From contig DASVQA010000142.1 in the NCBI GenBank assembly GCA_036389375.1, positions 1 through 49,967 of the forward strand: a stretch of DNA of 49,967 nucleotides. The letters run 5' to 3'. Origin of the DNA: QHXQ01 sp036389375 (GTDB lineage: Bacteria; Acidobacteriota; Blastocatellia; Pyrinomonadales; Pyrinomonadaceae). Of this stretch, positions 40,647 through 49,140 are shown piece by piece. A program made the position numbers and the translations under genes. Position 1 is the stretch's first letter, and every line of letters begins with the position of its first letter. The notes under the pieces are model-generated. The model was given only the letters and a program-made list of their open reading frames with translations. It was not told the origin of the DNA and ran no database searches.

Positions 40647-42221
40647 CTACTTGGCCTCGTTTGCATTGGCGTTGCCTTCGCCCGGCTTGCGCGTCTGCTT
40701 CTTAACGACCATGCCGTCTTTGAGCGTGCGCAGGACGCGGCTCGGCCCGGTGATGACCTCTACGTTGGGCGATAGTCCGCTCGTGATCTCTATGTCAGAT
40801 TCGCCGGTGATGCCGGTTTCGACCTGCACGAACTTCACCTTGTTGGCTTGCAGCACGTAGACGCCCTTCATGTCCTTCGGCTTCTCGCCGTTCGGCGCGG
40901 GCGCGGGCACGCTGCCTTGCGGCGTGGCCCCGGCGACCGGCGTCGGCGCTGGCTTCTCGACGACGGCTTGCAGCGGCACGGCCAGCACGTTCTGTTTCGT
41001 CTTGGTCGTGATCGTCGCGGTCGCCGTCATGCCGGGGCGCAACGAATCGCGCATGTCCTGCGGCAGTTGCGACATGTCGAGACCGATGACGACCTTGAAC
41101 TCTTTCGCCTCCTGCACGTTGACGCGCTCCTGCAAGCCGCCGCTCGCCGTCGCGGACTTGCCGATGGCGAGCGGGTTCTTCTGCGTCACCGCGCCGACCA
41201 ACTCCTTATCGCCCATCGCGTCCACTTTGATCTTCACCTGCTGCCCGACCTCGACCTCTTTGATCTCGGTCTCGTCCACGTTCACCTCGACGTTGATCGA
41301 GGACATGTCGGCGATGGTCATCAGCGGCGTGGACTGGAAGTTGGCGAGCGCGAACTGGCCCTGACGTGCGGGGATGTCGGCGACGACGCCGGTCAGGGGC
41401 GAGAGTTGCGTCGCTTTGCTACGCTGGCTCACGTCGCCGCGCAACACGGCCTGCTGCTGATTGACGCGCGCTTCGCTCGATTTGACGCCAGCCTGCGCGC
41501 GCTGCACGCCAATCTGCGCGTCGCGCACGTTCACCTTCGCCTGATTGACGCGCGCCTTCGATTCTTCGATGGCGATCTTGCGCTGCTCAAGCTCGGCCTG
41601 CGCCGTGCGGAGCGCGACCTGCGCCGTCTCGATGCGGTCGCGCGCCGCGTCATACTCGGAGCGCGATGAGACGCCCGTTTCGACCAGTTGCGTTGTGCGC
41701 TTTAGTTCGCGTTGCGCCGTGTTGAGATCGACCTGTGCGCGATCCACGTTCGTCTGCGATGAGACGACCGCCTGCCGCGCCTGCGCCAGACTCGCCTCGG
41801 CCACGTTCAAAGCCTGCTGCTGCTGTGCGACGGCGTTCTCGGCCGAAGCGACGGCGGCGCGCGCGTTCTGCACGTCGCTATAGGCGACCTGCACGGCCGC
41901 GGCTTGCGCTTCCTGCCCCGACTGTAACTGCGTCGGGTCGAGCCGGACGAGCGGCTGACCCTGATTCACGTGGTCGCCGGGGTTGACGTAAATCTCTTCG
42001 ATGCGCCCCGCTACTTCGCTTGTCAGGTTGATGAATTTAACGGGGCGGACTTCGCCCGACGCGGTCACGGTCGAACGCAACTCAGGGCGCGTCTCGACCT
42101 TCACCACCGTCACCTCCGGTTCATCCTTGCGCCCGGCGGCGATGCTGATGATGACGACGATGGCAACCAGCGCCACCGCCGCGACCGAAATGATAATCTT
42201 CTTCCTGCGGCTCATGGCCAT
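40647..42221 (-). CDS. MacA/HlyD-type periplasmic adaptor
   Basis: 524 residues. N-terminal membrane anchor (KKIIISVAAVALVAIVVIISIAA), lipoyl half-motif (VTASGEVRPVKFINLTSEVAGRIEEI, DHVNQGQPLVRLDP), a long Ala/Gln/Arg-rich alpha-hairpin (~95-245), the second lipoyl half, beta-barrel (INVEVNVDETEIKEVEVGQ) and a C-terminal membrane-proximal domain. The hairpin is long, which suggests contact with an outer-membrane channel; no TolC-like gene is in the window. Near 420-440 is a Pro/Ala-rich insert. First gene of the six-gene export operon. Confidence 0.93.
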   Translation of the reverse strand: MAMSRRKKIIISVAAVALVAIVVIISIAAGRKDEPEVTVVKVETRPELRSTVTASGEVRPVKFINLTSEVAGRIEEIYVNPGDHVNQGQPLVRLDPTQLQSGQEAQAAAVQVAYSDVQNARAAVASAENAVAQQQQALNVAEASLAQARQAVVSSQTNVDRAQVDLNTAQRELKRTTQLVETGVSSRSEYDAARDRIETAQVALRTAQAELEQRKIAIEESKARVNQAKVNVRDAQIGVQRAQAGVKSSEARVNQQQAVLRGDVSQRSKATQLSPLTGVVADIPARQGQFALANFQSTPLMTIADMSSINVEVNVDETEIKEVEVGQQVKIKVDAMGDKELVGAVTQKNPLAIGKSATASGGLQERVNVQEAKEFKVVIGLDMSQLPQDMRDSLRPGMTATATITTKTKQNVLAVPLQAVVEKPAPTPVAGATPQGSVPAPAPNGEKPKDMKGVYVLQANKVKFVQVETGITGESDIEITSGLSPNVEVITGPSRVLRTLKDGMVVKKQTRKPGEGNANANEAK

Positions 42222-42379
42222 AATGCTCGTGTTCCTCTGATAAGGGATTTAAATGTCCGTCGGGCTAACCGTTGACCTTGACATAAAGCGGCGCAGCGCA
42301 CCAAACCCGCGAATTTCGCCGTGTCGCATCACGTTCGGACTCTTCTACGTCAAAATGGCGCAGCCGGTTTCATAAAGAG

Positions 42380-42537
42380 AGTGACGAGTGACAGGTGACA
42401 AGTGACGAGCGGGCTAGGTCGGGCCCACGTCTGGATCGCGTCGGGCCAGCGTCGGGGTGTTGTCTGATCGGCTTTTTAGATGTCGGCGACGACAAAATTA
42501 CTGCCCGCCGACACGGCCGTCGTCACTTGTCACTCGA
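42380..42537. repeat. Heptamer-repeat hairpin, AGTGACR flavour, wide loop
   Basis: The left arm has AGTGACG, AGTGACA, GGTGACA, AGTGACG (42380-42407). The right arm (42521-42537) holds CGTCACT, TGTCACT, CG. About 113 nt separate the arms. It lies in the 478-nt divergent region between the adaptor gene and the FHA gene and, unlike most of the others, is not next to a start or stop codon. Confidence 0.85.
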
Positions 42538-42550
42538 CAATGCGCTTCTG

Positions 42551-42580
42551 TTGGCGCGCCTTTCTGTTTCGCGTTACAAT
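42551..42580 (+). promoter_or_regulatory. Candidate promoter of the FHA/kinase cluster
   Basis: TTGGCG, an 18-nt spacer, then TACAAT, 120 nt upstream of the FHA gene ATG and just after the heptamer element. Four of six and five of six consensus bases match. Nothing else is evident in the 42222-42699 gap. Confidence 0.45.
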
Positions 42581-42699
42581 GAACCGCTTTCGGCGGCAGG
42601 CGGCGCGGCAAGGGGCGCTCGGCGGCCGCCGACCAGAGCGGCCTTTTATCTCGCCAGCTAATCGAAGTGCCCGACCGCAGACCGAGGGCTTGTAAGGTC

Positions 42700-43236
42700 A
42701 TGAATACCTGCGACAAGTGTCGGACGGAGAACAGCGAGGACGCGCAATACTGCGACGAGTGCGGTGCGCCGCTCGACCGCGTACAGCGGCCAACGGGTAA
42801 GCCCGTCGTGGCTATCTCGGAAGCGGCGGCCGCCGGGGCGGCCGGCGCAGCGCGGCCCGCGTGGGCGGGCGCGCCGGCAGCGCGGGCCAGCCAGCAAGCG
42901 GCCCATGCCGTGCTGACGATCCAGCGCGGGCACTCGGCCGGCAAAGAGTTTCCCTTGCACGAAGACGAGTGTTACGTCGGGCGCTGGGACGCGGACAGCG
43001 GCATCTTCCCGGACGTTGATATGGACGCCGACGACCCGGAAGCCAAAGTCTCGCGCCGCCACGCGCGCATCACACGCCGCAACGCGCAATACTTCATCGA
43101 AGACCTCGGCTCGACCAACGGCACGTTCATCAATCGCGGCCGGCGACTGCTGCCCGGCGACCGGCAACCGCTCAACGACGGCGACGAGATCATCATCGGC
43201 AAGACGTTCTTGAAGTTTAAGGTGTTAACGGCTTAG
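42700..43236 (+). CDS. Zinc-ribbon FHA protein
   Basis: 178 residues from the ATG at 42700 (the longer frame from 42667 lacks support). The N-terminal zinc ribbon is C4-x2-C7 and C18-x2-C21 (CDKC, CDEC). An Ala/Gly-rich linker follows, then a forkhead-associated domain in the last ~100 residues: VGRWDADSG, VSRRHARI, DLGSTNGTFIN and LNDGDEIIIG. FHA domains bind phosphothreonine; the Arg of GRW, Ser of SRRH and Asn of STNG are the expected contacts. It is the first gene of a co-directional signalling cluster and a likely substrate or adaptor of the kinase next door. Confidence 0.88.
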   Translation: MNTCDKCRTENSEDAQYCDECGAPLDRVQRPTGKPVVAISEAAAAGAAGAARPAWAGAPAARASQQAAHAVLTIQRGHSAGKEFPLHEDECYVGRWDADSGIFPDVDMDADDPEAKVSRRHARITRRNAQYFIEDLGSTNGTFINRGRRLLPGDRQPLNDGDEIIIGKTFLKFKVLTA

Positions 43237-43356
43237 TCAGTGTTCGGCCGGTTGTGCTTTGTCCCGGCGGGCGCGCTGTTGCGTAGTGGAAGAGGAAACG
43301 GCCGACCGGCGCGACAACTGACGCCGGCCAACTGACGGTGGACTAACGCGAACGAA

Positions 43357-45219
43357 ATGTCCCTTTGTCCTCAATGCGGCGCGAGCACTGCGCCGGCGGA
43401 TCGGTTCTGCGGCGACTGCGGCTTGCCTCTGCCGCAGTCCGCACCGCTGTCGGCCGAGCGCGCGCTGGAAGAACCGCCTGCGCTGCTGGCGATTGCCGCC
43501 TCTGCGGCCGGCGACGCGCCCGCCCAGTCGCACGCCACAGCCACCGCACACACGCCTGCTGCCGCCGATGCAGCCGACGACGAGAGCGCCGACGAAACGG
43601 CCGAGCGTGCCGAGCCTGAAGCCGCAGCACCGCCCGCGCCGGTAGAACCTGCGGCGGCGGAGTCGGCGCAGCCCGCCCCCGTGCAGCGTGAGAACACGAA
43701 TGAGGACTTGAGCGCCCAGCGCCCCGCAGCAGTTGCAGACCCGGCGGCAGGCCGCCCGACAGGCGACGCGGCGGCGGCCGTGCCGACGGGCGCGGCGGGC
43801 GAAACCCCGGCTACGAATCAACGCGCGGGCACGGTGCGCAGCGGCTCGACGGGTCGCCTGCGCGCGCCCGCCAAGCAGCTTGAGCCGGGCACAATGCTCT
43901 ACAGCCGTTACGAGATCGTGCGGCGCATCGGCGGCGGCGGCATGGGCGCGGTCTATCTCGCCAAGGATCGCAATCTGGGCGAGCAGCCGCGTGCCGTCAA
44001 GGAGATGATCCAGTCGCAGTTGGACGAGTCGCAGCACGAGAAGGCGGTCAACGACTTCAAGCGCGAATCCATGCTGCTCGCCTCGCTCGAACACCCGTCC
44101 ATCCCGACCATCTACGATTATTTCTACGACGAAGCGGCCTCGCGCTTCTACCTCGTCATGAAATACATCTCCGGCGGCGACCTGCTCGCGCGCATGCGCA
44201 ACGCGCACAACGCGCGGCTCGACGAAAAGACCGTGGCCGACTGGGGCATGCAGATCGCCGACGTGCTCGACTATCTGCACCGGCGCAACCCGCCGATCAT
44301 CTACCGCGATCTGAAACCCGCGAACCTGATGATTGACGGCAACTCCGGGCGCATCATGCTGATTGATTTCGGCATCGCGCGCTGGGTGTCGCCGCAGGAG
44401 AAGGGCGTCACCGCCGTCGGCACGATGGGCTACGCGCCGCCCGAACTCTTCAGCGGCAAGGTCGTGCCCGCCTCGGATATTTACAGTCTGGGCGCGACCA
44501 TGTTTCACCTGCTGACCGGCTCAGACCCGCAGGACAACCCGCTTCTCATCTTCGACTTCACGAAGAACCCGCGCCCGCGCCAACTCGCGCCGTCGCTCTC
44601 GAACGAGATGGAGTCCATTCTGCTGCGCGCCGTCGAGTACAAGCCGGAGAACCGTTTCCGCACCGCCGCCGAGATGCGCGACGCGCTCGCCGCGCACCTT
44701 GAACGCCTGCGCACGGGCCAAGTCACTTACGGCTCGCCGCACGAGCCGGCGGGCTTGAAGACCATCCAGACCGAGATCGTCTTCTGCGGCTTCTGCGGCG
44801 GTCGCATCGCCGCCGACGATCTCTATTGCGCGCATTGCGGGCAGCGCCAGCCGCTGGCGACCGCAAGCGCCGCCCTGCGTTCAGCACGCGCGACGGCGAA
44901 GCTCGTCGTCGTCGGCACGACCGAATTGGACTCGTCGTTTCAGTTGCACAAGGAGAGTTGTCTGGTCGGGCGCACCGATCCGAACTCGAACATTTTCCCG
45001 GAGATCGATCTCTCCCGCTTCGATCCGCACACGAAAGTCTCGCGCCGCCACGCGCGCATCTTCCGCAAAGGTGACGTGTATCTCGTCGAAGACCTCGGCT
45101 CGATCAACGGCACGGTCGTCAACGACTCGCTGCGGCTCGCGCCCTATCAGCCGCGCGCTTTGGAGAGCGGCGACAAGCTGCGGCTCGGCGAGACGACGCT
45201 CCATTTTTTGATCGGGTAG
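43357..45219 (+). CDS. Ser/Thr protein kinase with two zinc ribbons and a C-terminal FHA domain
   Basis: 620 residues. N-terminal zinc ribbon C4-x2-C7/C18-x2-C21 (CPQC, CGDC), a long Ala/Pro-rich acidic linker (~25-180), then a kinase domain (~183-450): P-loop RRIGGGGMGAVYLA, VK in RAVKEM, catalytic YRDLKPANLM, IDFGIAR (DFG), and GTMGYAPPELF. A second ribbon follows (FCGFCGG, CAHCGQ, ~473-495), and a C-terminal FHA domain (~510-615: LVGRTDPNSNIF, VSRRHARIF, DLGSINGTVVND). The usual HRD is YRD. Kinase plus its own phosphothreonine reader suggests recruitment of phosphorylated partners. No membrane span is seen. Confidence 0.93.
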   Translation: MSLCPQCGASTAPADRFCGDCGLPLPQSAPLSAERALEEPPALLAIAASAAGDAPAQSHATATAHTPAAADAADDESADETAERAEPEAAAPPAPVEPAAAESAQPAPVQRENTNEDLSAQRPAAVADPAAGRPTGDAAAAVPTGAAGETPATNQRAGTVRSGSTGRLRAPAKQLEPGTMLYSRYEIVRRIGGGGMGAVYLAKDRNLGEQPRAVKEMIQSQLDESQHEKAVNDFKRESMLLASLEHPSIPTIYDYFYDEAASRFYLVMKYISGGDLLARMRNAHNARLDEKTVADWGMQIADVLDYLHRRNPPIIYRDLKPANLMIDGNSGRIMLIDFGIARWVSPQEKGVTAVGTMGYAPPELFSGKVVPASDIYSLGATMFHLLTGSDPQDNPLLIFDFTKNPRPRQLAPSLSNEMESILLRAVEYKPENRFRTAAEMRDALAAHLERLRTGQVTYGSPHEPAGLKTIQTEIVFCGFCGGRIAADDLYCAHCGQRQPLATASAALRSARATAKLVVVGTTELDSSFQLHKESCLVGRTDPNSNIFPEIDLSRFDPHTKVSRRHARIFRKGDVYLVEDLGSINGTVVNDSLRLAPYQPRALESGDKLRLGETTLHFLIG

Positions 45220-45230
45220 ACTAAAGCTAC

Positions 45231-45734
45231 ATGAGCAGCGAGCAGGCGGAATGGCCGACGGTCGGTGAAGCGCAGCGCGCCCGCGCGTTTGTCGCGCATG
45301 GAGTGCGCGCGCCGTTTGCGCTCAGGTGCGGCGCGTTGCTGGTCGATTACACGGTGGTGGCGGGCATCGCGGCGTTCGGCACACTTCTGGCGCAACTCTT
45401 CGGCGGCGGCTCGCGCACGGCGGGCAGCAGTTTGATCGAGTTCGGGTTCATCGTCGCGCTCGTCGTACTGCTCTTGAACTTCTTCGTGCTGCCCGGGTTC
45501 ACGGGCCAGACGCTCGGCAAGTGGGTTACGGGCTTACGCATCGAGCGGCGCGACGGCGAGCCGATTGATTTCCTGCGCGCGCTCCTGCGCCACACGGTCG
45601 GTTATCTTGTCGCGCTCGTGCCGTTCGGGTTGGGTTTTCTGCTTGCTGCTTTCAACCGCGAAGGGCGGGGGCTGCACGACCGGATCGCGGGCACGATAGT
45701 CGTGCGCGACGGCGGCAGCGGGCGGCTGCGCTAG
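45231..45734 (+). CDS. RDD-family membrane protein
   Basis: 167 residues, starting 11 bp after the kinase stop. The RDD pattern is visible: FALRCGALLVDYTVVAGIAAFG in the first helix (Arg and Asp kept), IVALVVLLLNFFVLPGFTGQTLGKWVTGLRI, and FLRALLRHTVGYLVALVPFGLGFLLAAFNREGRGLHDRIAGT, closing with the typical LHDRIAGT-V. Three transmembrane helices. RDD proteins may act in transport; the precise role is unknown. Its place inside the kinase cluster suggests a membrane partner or target. Confidence 0.85.
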   Translation: MSSEQAEWPTVGEAQRARAFVAHGVRAPFALRCGALLVDYTVVAGIAAFGTLLAQLFGGGSRTAGSSLIEFGFIVALVVLLLNFFVLPGFTGQTLGKWVTGLRIERRDGEPIDFLRALLRHTVGYLVALVPFGLGFLLAAFNREGRGLHDRIAGTIVVRDGGSGRLR

Positions 45735-45767
45735 GCGGCCGTACAGGCGGCGTTCGATTAAAAACAG

Positions 45768-47246
45768 ATGACCAAGTCATGTCCAGGTTGCGGGGCGCAC
45801 GCCCCGGCCGAGGCCCGCTTCTGTCGCCACTGCGGGACGGCCTTGCGCACGACGACGAGCGGCAGCAGTATGGGCGGCGAAACCATCTCGCCGCTCGCTG
45901 CCACCGCCCCGCTCCCTGATCGCGGTGTCACCACCGGCGCGCTCGACGCGGGCGACCCGCACTTCAGCACGCCGCCGCCCGCCGCCGCGAGCGCCCACGA
46001 ACGCGCCGCTTACCCGACCCCGGCACAGACGAGCGTTGACAGCGGCGAGATCACGATCCCCGTCGTCAGAGCGGCCCAACAGGCGACGGGCGTGCTCAGC
46101 ACCGGCGTCGGCGCAGAGTCCGGCCCGCCGCCCGCAACGACCACCTCCAAGCCGCTCAAGGCCGCCGCGCCGCCCGCGACTGAACGGCGCGCGCTGCGCG
46201 TGTGGGCGGTCTCCGCCGCCATCATCGCCGTGCTGCTCGTCTGCGTCGTCGGCGCACTCTGGCTTGCGCTCAGTGCGCGGCGCGCGCCTGCGAGCGTAAA
46301 CGTGGACGCGCCCGCCGCCGTGCCAATGGACGCGCGCCAACAGGCGCAGACCAAGTTTGCAGAGGCGCAGGGGCTACTGGCGGCCGGCAATCCCATCGGG
46401 GCAACGGCGCGCTTGCGCGAGGCGCTCGCGCTCGACCCGACGAACGCAGAAGCGCATCGCCAACTCGCGCAACTGCTCCTTGAAAGCGGTGCGCGCCAGA
46501 CCGCGATTGAAGAGTTGCGCGCCGTCACACGTCTTGAGCCAAACGACAAGGACGCTTGGCGACAACTGGCCGAAGCGCAGTTTGCCGAGGGCGCTTACAC
46601 GGACGCGGCCGACAGCTACCACATGCTGCTCGCCGTGTCGAACGAAGCCGCGACCGACGACCGCCTGCAACTCGCCTACGCCGACGCGCTGCGCCTCGCC
46701 GGTCGCACCGATGGCGCACGCGCCCTCTATCGTCGCCTCGCCACCTCGCCGCTCGCAGACGTGGCGCACGCCAGCAAGCAGCGCCTCACAGACCTGTCCG
46801 CCTTGCCGGCGGACGAAAACGCCAGCGCCGCCACGCGCGAAGACGCGCCCAACAAAGCGGACAACGCGCTGCCCGGCCTAGCCAACGCGAACCGCGCGCC
46901 CGCCGCAGCCGCGCCGGAGCACCTGCCTGCGTCTGCGCCCGCCGCAGCCAACGCGTCCGCGCGCACACCCGCCGAACACTACGAGCGCGGCGTCAGCCTG
47001 TGGGCGGCGAATCGCGCCGCCGCCCTCGCCGAGTTTCGCACCGCTGCCGGGGCCGGTAACGCCGACGCCTACTACTATCTCGGTCTCAGTCTCGCCGAAG
47101 GGCGCGACCCGCACACGTTGAACCGCGCCGAGTTGGTCGCCGCGCTCGAATATTTTCAGCGCGCGCGCGCGGGCCGCTTCGGCGCGCAGTCGCGCCGCTA
47201 CGAAGATCAACTAGGGCAAGAGTTCGACCGCCGCCGAAAGCAGTGA
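45768..47246 (+). CDS. Zinc-ribbon, single-span TPR protein
   Basis: 492 residues. N-terminal zinc ribbon with the same spacing as its neighbours (C5-x2-C8, C19-x2-C22), a low-complexity linker, and one transmembrane helix (VWAVSAAIIAVLLVCVVGALWLA split around 145-168). The outside part begins with TPR units (~185-330): AQGLLAAGNPIGATARLREAL, LDPTNAEAHRQLAQLLLESG, LEPNDKDAWRQLAEAQFAEG. A Pro/Ala linker and a Sel1/TPR-like end (SLWAANRAAALAEFRTAA, AYYYLGLSLAEGRDP) follow. Probably a membrane-anchored scaffold of the signalling cluster. Its last codon overlaps the start of a heptamer hairpin. Confidence 0.85.
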   Translation: MTKSCPGCGAHAPAEARFCRHCGTALRTTTSGSSMGGETISPLAATAPLPDRGVTTGALDAGDPHFSTPPPAAASAHERAAYPTPAQTSVDSGEITIPVVRAAQQATGVLSTGVGAESGPPPATTTSKPLKAAAPPATERRALRVWAVSAAIIAVLLVCVVGALWLALSARRAPASVNVDAPAAVPMDARQQAQTKFAEAQGLLAAGNPIGATARLREALALDPTNAEAHRQLAQLLLESGARQTAIEELRAVTRLEPNDKDAWRQLAEAQFAEGAYTDAADSYHMLLAVSNEAATDDRLQLAYADALRLAGRTDGARALYRRLATSPLADVAHASKQRLTDLSALPADENASAATREDAPNKADNALPGLANANRAPAAAAPEHLPASAPAAANASARTPAEHYERGVSLWAANRAAALAEFRTAAGAGNADAYYYLGLSLAEGRDPHTLNRAELVAALEYFQRARAGRFGAQSRRYEDQLGQEFDRRRKQ

Positions 47247-47324
47247 CGAGTGACAAGTGACAAGTGACGGGTTAAAATCCGTCCCTGTGCCTGACTCGTC
47301 ATTTGTCGCTCGTCACTCGTCACT
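47242..47324. repeat. Heptamer-repeat hairpin, AGTGACR flavour, most regular copy
   Basis: The left arm is four exact-phase units AGTGACG, AGTGACA, AGTGACA, AGTGACG (47242-47269). The right arm is CGTCATT, TGTCGCT, CGTCACT, CGTCACT (47297-47324). The loop is 27 nt. The first unit supplies the stop codon of the TPR gene (CAG TGA), and the right arm ends 9 nt before the ATG of the phosphatase gene, which has no Shine-Dalgarno sequence. Confidence 0.92.
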
Positions 47325-47333
47325 ATTCCTGCT

Positions 47334-49115
47334 ATGCCTGATCTGATCGTCAAATACCCCGACCGCGCGCCCGACACGTTCCACCTGGGCCGTCTGCGCA
47401 TCACCATCGGGCGCTCGGCGCGCAACGACCTGTGCATCCCCGACCCGTTCGCCTCGCGCGTCCACGCCGAAGTGCGCCGCGAAGGCGACCAGTACGTGCT
47501 GCAAGATTTAGGCTCAGCGAACGGCACGCTCTACAACGGCGACCGCGTCGAGGGCGCGGTCAGGCTTGTGCCCGGCGGGCGCATCCAGATCGGCGAGACG
47601 GAAATAGAGTTCTACGATCAAGCCGGCGCGCAGGTCATGGCCACGATGATTGCCGACATGCCTTCGCCCACGCCCGACGCCACCATCGCGCTCGACTCCG
47701 GGCATCGCACCACTTCAGGGCTGCTCGAAGCCATCGAAGGCGCGCGCACGCAGAAGTCCGGCGAGATCAAAATGGCGACCAGCGTGCTCACGCAGCAGCG
47801 GCCGCGCGCGGCCGCCACGATCCCGCCGGTGGCGACGCAGACGGCCGAGCACAGCGATCTGCTCGCGCTCATCAGCAAAGTCTCCGTCACGCTGCTTGCG
47901 CCCGCCACACTCGACGAGACGCTCTCGCAGGTCGCGGCGCTCGTCTTCGAGGCCGTCGCCGCCGACCGCTGCCTCATCATGCTGCGCGACGTGCAGAGCG
48001 GCGAGTTGCAGGTGCGCGTCGCCCAACTGCGCGACAAGCGCGGCAACCTCGGCGAGATTCGCGTCAGCCGTTCGATCATCGAAGAGGTGGTTGGGCAGGG
48101 GCGTTCCGTCTTAACGTCCGACGCGCAGCACGACCCGCGCTTTATGTCCTCGACGATGACGATTCAGGGCATCCGATCTGTGCTGGCCGTGCCGCTCGGC
48201 GTCGGCGAAAAAATCTTCGGCATGATCTACGCCGACTCGCCGCTCGCCGAAGCGCGCTTTACGCAGGATCATCTGACGGTCTTGACGACGCTCGCCTCCG
48301 TCGCCGCCATCCGCGTGGAGAACGCGCGCTTGATGGAGGAGCAACTCGACCGCGAGCGACTTGAGCGCGAACTGAATCTGGCGCGCGAGATACAACAACG
48401 CTTCCAGCCGACCTCGCCGCCGCTCGTCAACGGCTACGAACTGCAAGGCATCAGTTTCCCCTGCTACGAGATCGGCGGCGACTACTACGACTTTATCGAA
48501 CGCCCCGACGGGCGACTCATCATCGCCTTAGGCGACGTGTCCGGCAAAGGCACTTCGGCCGCGCTGCTGATGTCGTCGCTCCACGCCGCCATCCACGCGC
48601 AGATCACCGCGCATCAGTCGCTCACCGGCATGATCTCGGCCGTCAACCGCTATCTTGCCGACACGATTCCGCCCAACCGCTTCATCACCCTCTTCTGCGC
48701 CGAACTCGACTCCGAGGCGGGCACGCTCTCGTTCATCAACGCCGGGCACAATCCGCCGCTCATCGTCCACGCCGCCGGCACAATGGAACAACTCGGCGCA
48801 GGTGGCATGCCGCTCGGCATCATGTCCAACGCGCCCTACCGCGAAGGCAAGACCCAACTCCAACCCGGCGACGCGCTCGTTATCTACTCCGACGGCGTGA
48901 CCGAGACGCAGAATCAGGCGGGCGAAGAGTTCGGCCCCGTCCGGCTCTACGACGTGGTCGCACGCAACCTCGACGCCACCGCCTCCGGCATCCGCGATAA
49001 GATCGAAGCCGCGCTCACCAAGTTCGCGCAGGGCACGGCCTCGGTTGACGACATCACGCTCGTCATCGTCAAACGCCAGGCCGAAGGCGCGATGGTCGCA
49101 TCCAGTCGCAGCTAA
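47334..49115 (+). CDS. FHA-GAF-PP2C (SpoIIE/RsbU-type) phosphatase
   Basis: 593 residues. N-terminal FHA domain (~1-100: RITIGRSARNDLCIPD, SRVHAEVRR, DLGSANGTLYNG), a GAF domain (~175-335: LISKVSVTLLAPATLDETLSQVAA, SVLAVPLGVGEKIFGMIYAD), a coiled linker (LDRERLERELNLAREIQQRFQP) and a C-terminal SpoIIE-type phosphatase (~370-590) with GGDYYDFIE, GDVSGKGTSAALLMS, INAGHNPPL and VIYSDGVTE; the metal-binding aspartates are kept. It would dephosphorylate Ser/Thr sites, perhaps those made by the kinase at 43357 or an anti-sigma-factor antagonist. The FHA domain could dock it on phosphorylated partners. Confidence 0.93.
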   Translation: MPDLIVKYPDRAPDTFHLGRLRITIGRSARNDLCIPDPFASRVHAEVRREGDQYVLQDLGSANGTLYNGDRVEGAVRLVPGGRIQIGETEIEFYDQAGAQVMATMIADMPSPTPDATIALDSGHRTTSGLLEAIEGARTQKSGEIKMATSVLTQQRPRAAATIPPVATQTAEHSDLLALISKVSVTLLAPATLDETLSQVAALVFEAVAADRCLIMLRDVQSGELQVRVAQLRDKRGNLGEIRVSRSIIEEVVGQGRSVLTSDAQHDPRFMSSTMTIQGIRSVLAVPLGVGEKIFGMIYADSPLAEARFTQDHLTVLTTLASVAAIRVENARLMEEQLDRERLERELNLAREIQQRFQPTSPPLVNGYELQGISFPCYEIGGDYYDFIERPDGRLIIALGDVSGKGTSAALLMSSLHAAIHAQITAHQSLTGMISAVNRYLADTIPPNRFITLFCAELDSEAGTLSFINAGHNPPLIVHAAGTMEQLGAGGMPLGIMSNAPYREGKTQLQPGDALVIYSDGVTETQNQAGEEFGPVRLYDVVARNLDATASGIRDKIEAALTKFAQGTASVDDITLVIVKRQAEGAMVASSRS

Positions 49116-49140
49116 GCGATGAAAAGAGGTTAAACCTCAG

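Noticed and set aside
47242..47324. Heptamer arrays as a CRISPR or minisatellite locus
   Set aside because: Units are 7 bp with no spacers, the arms are inverted with respect to each other, and copies are scattered over ten junctions.
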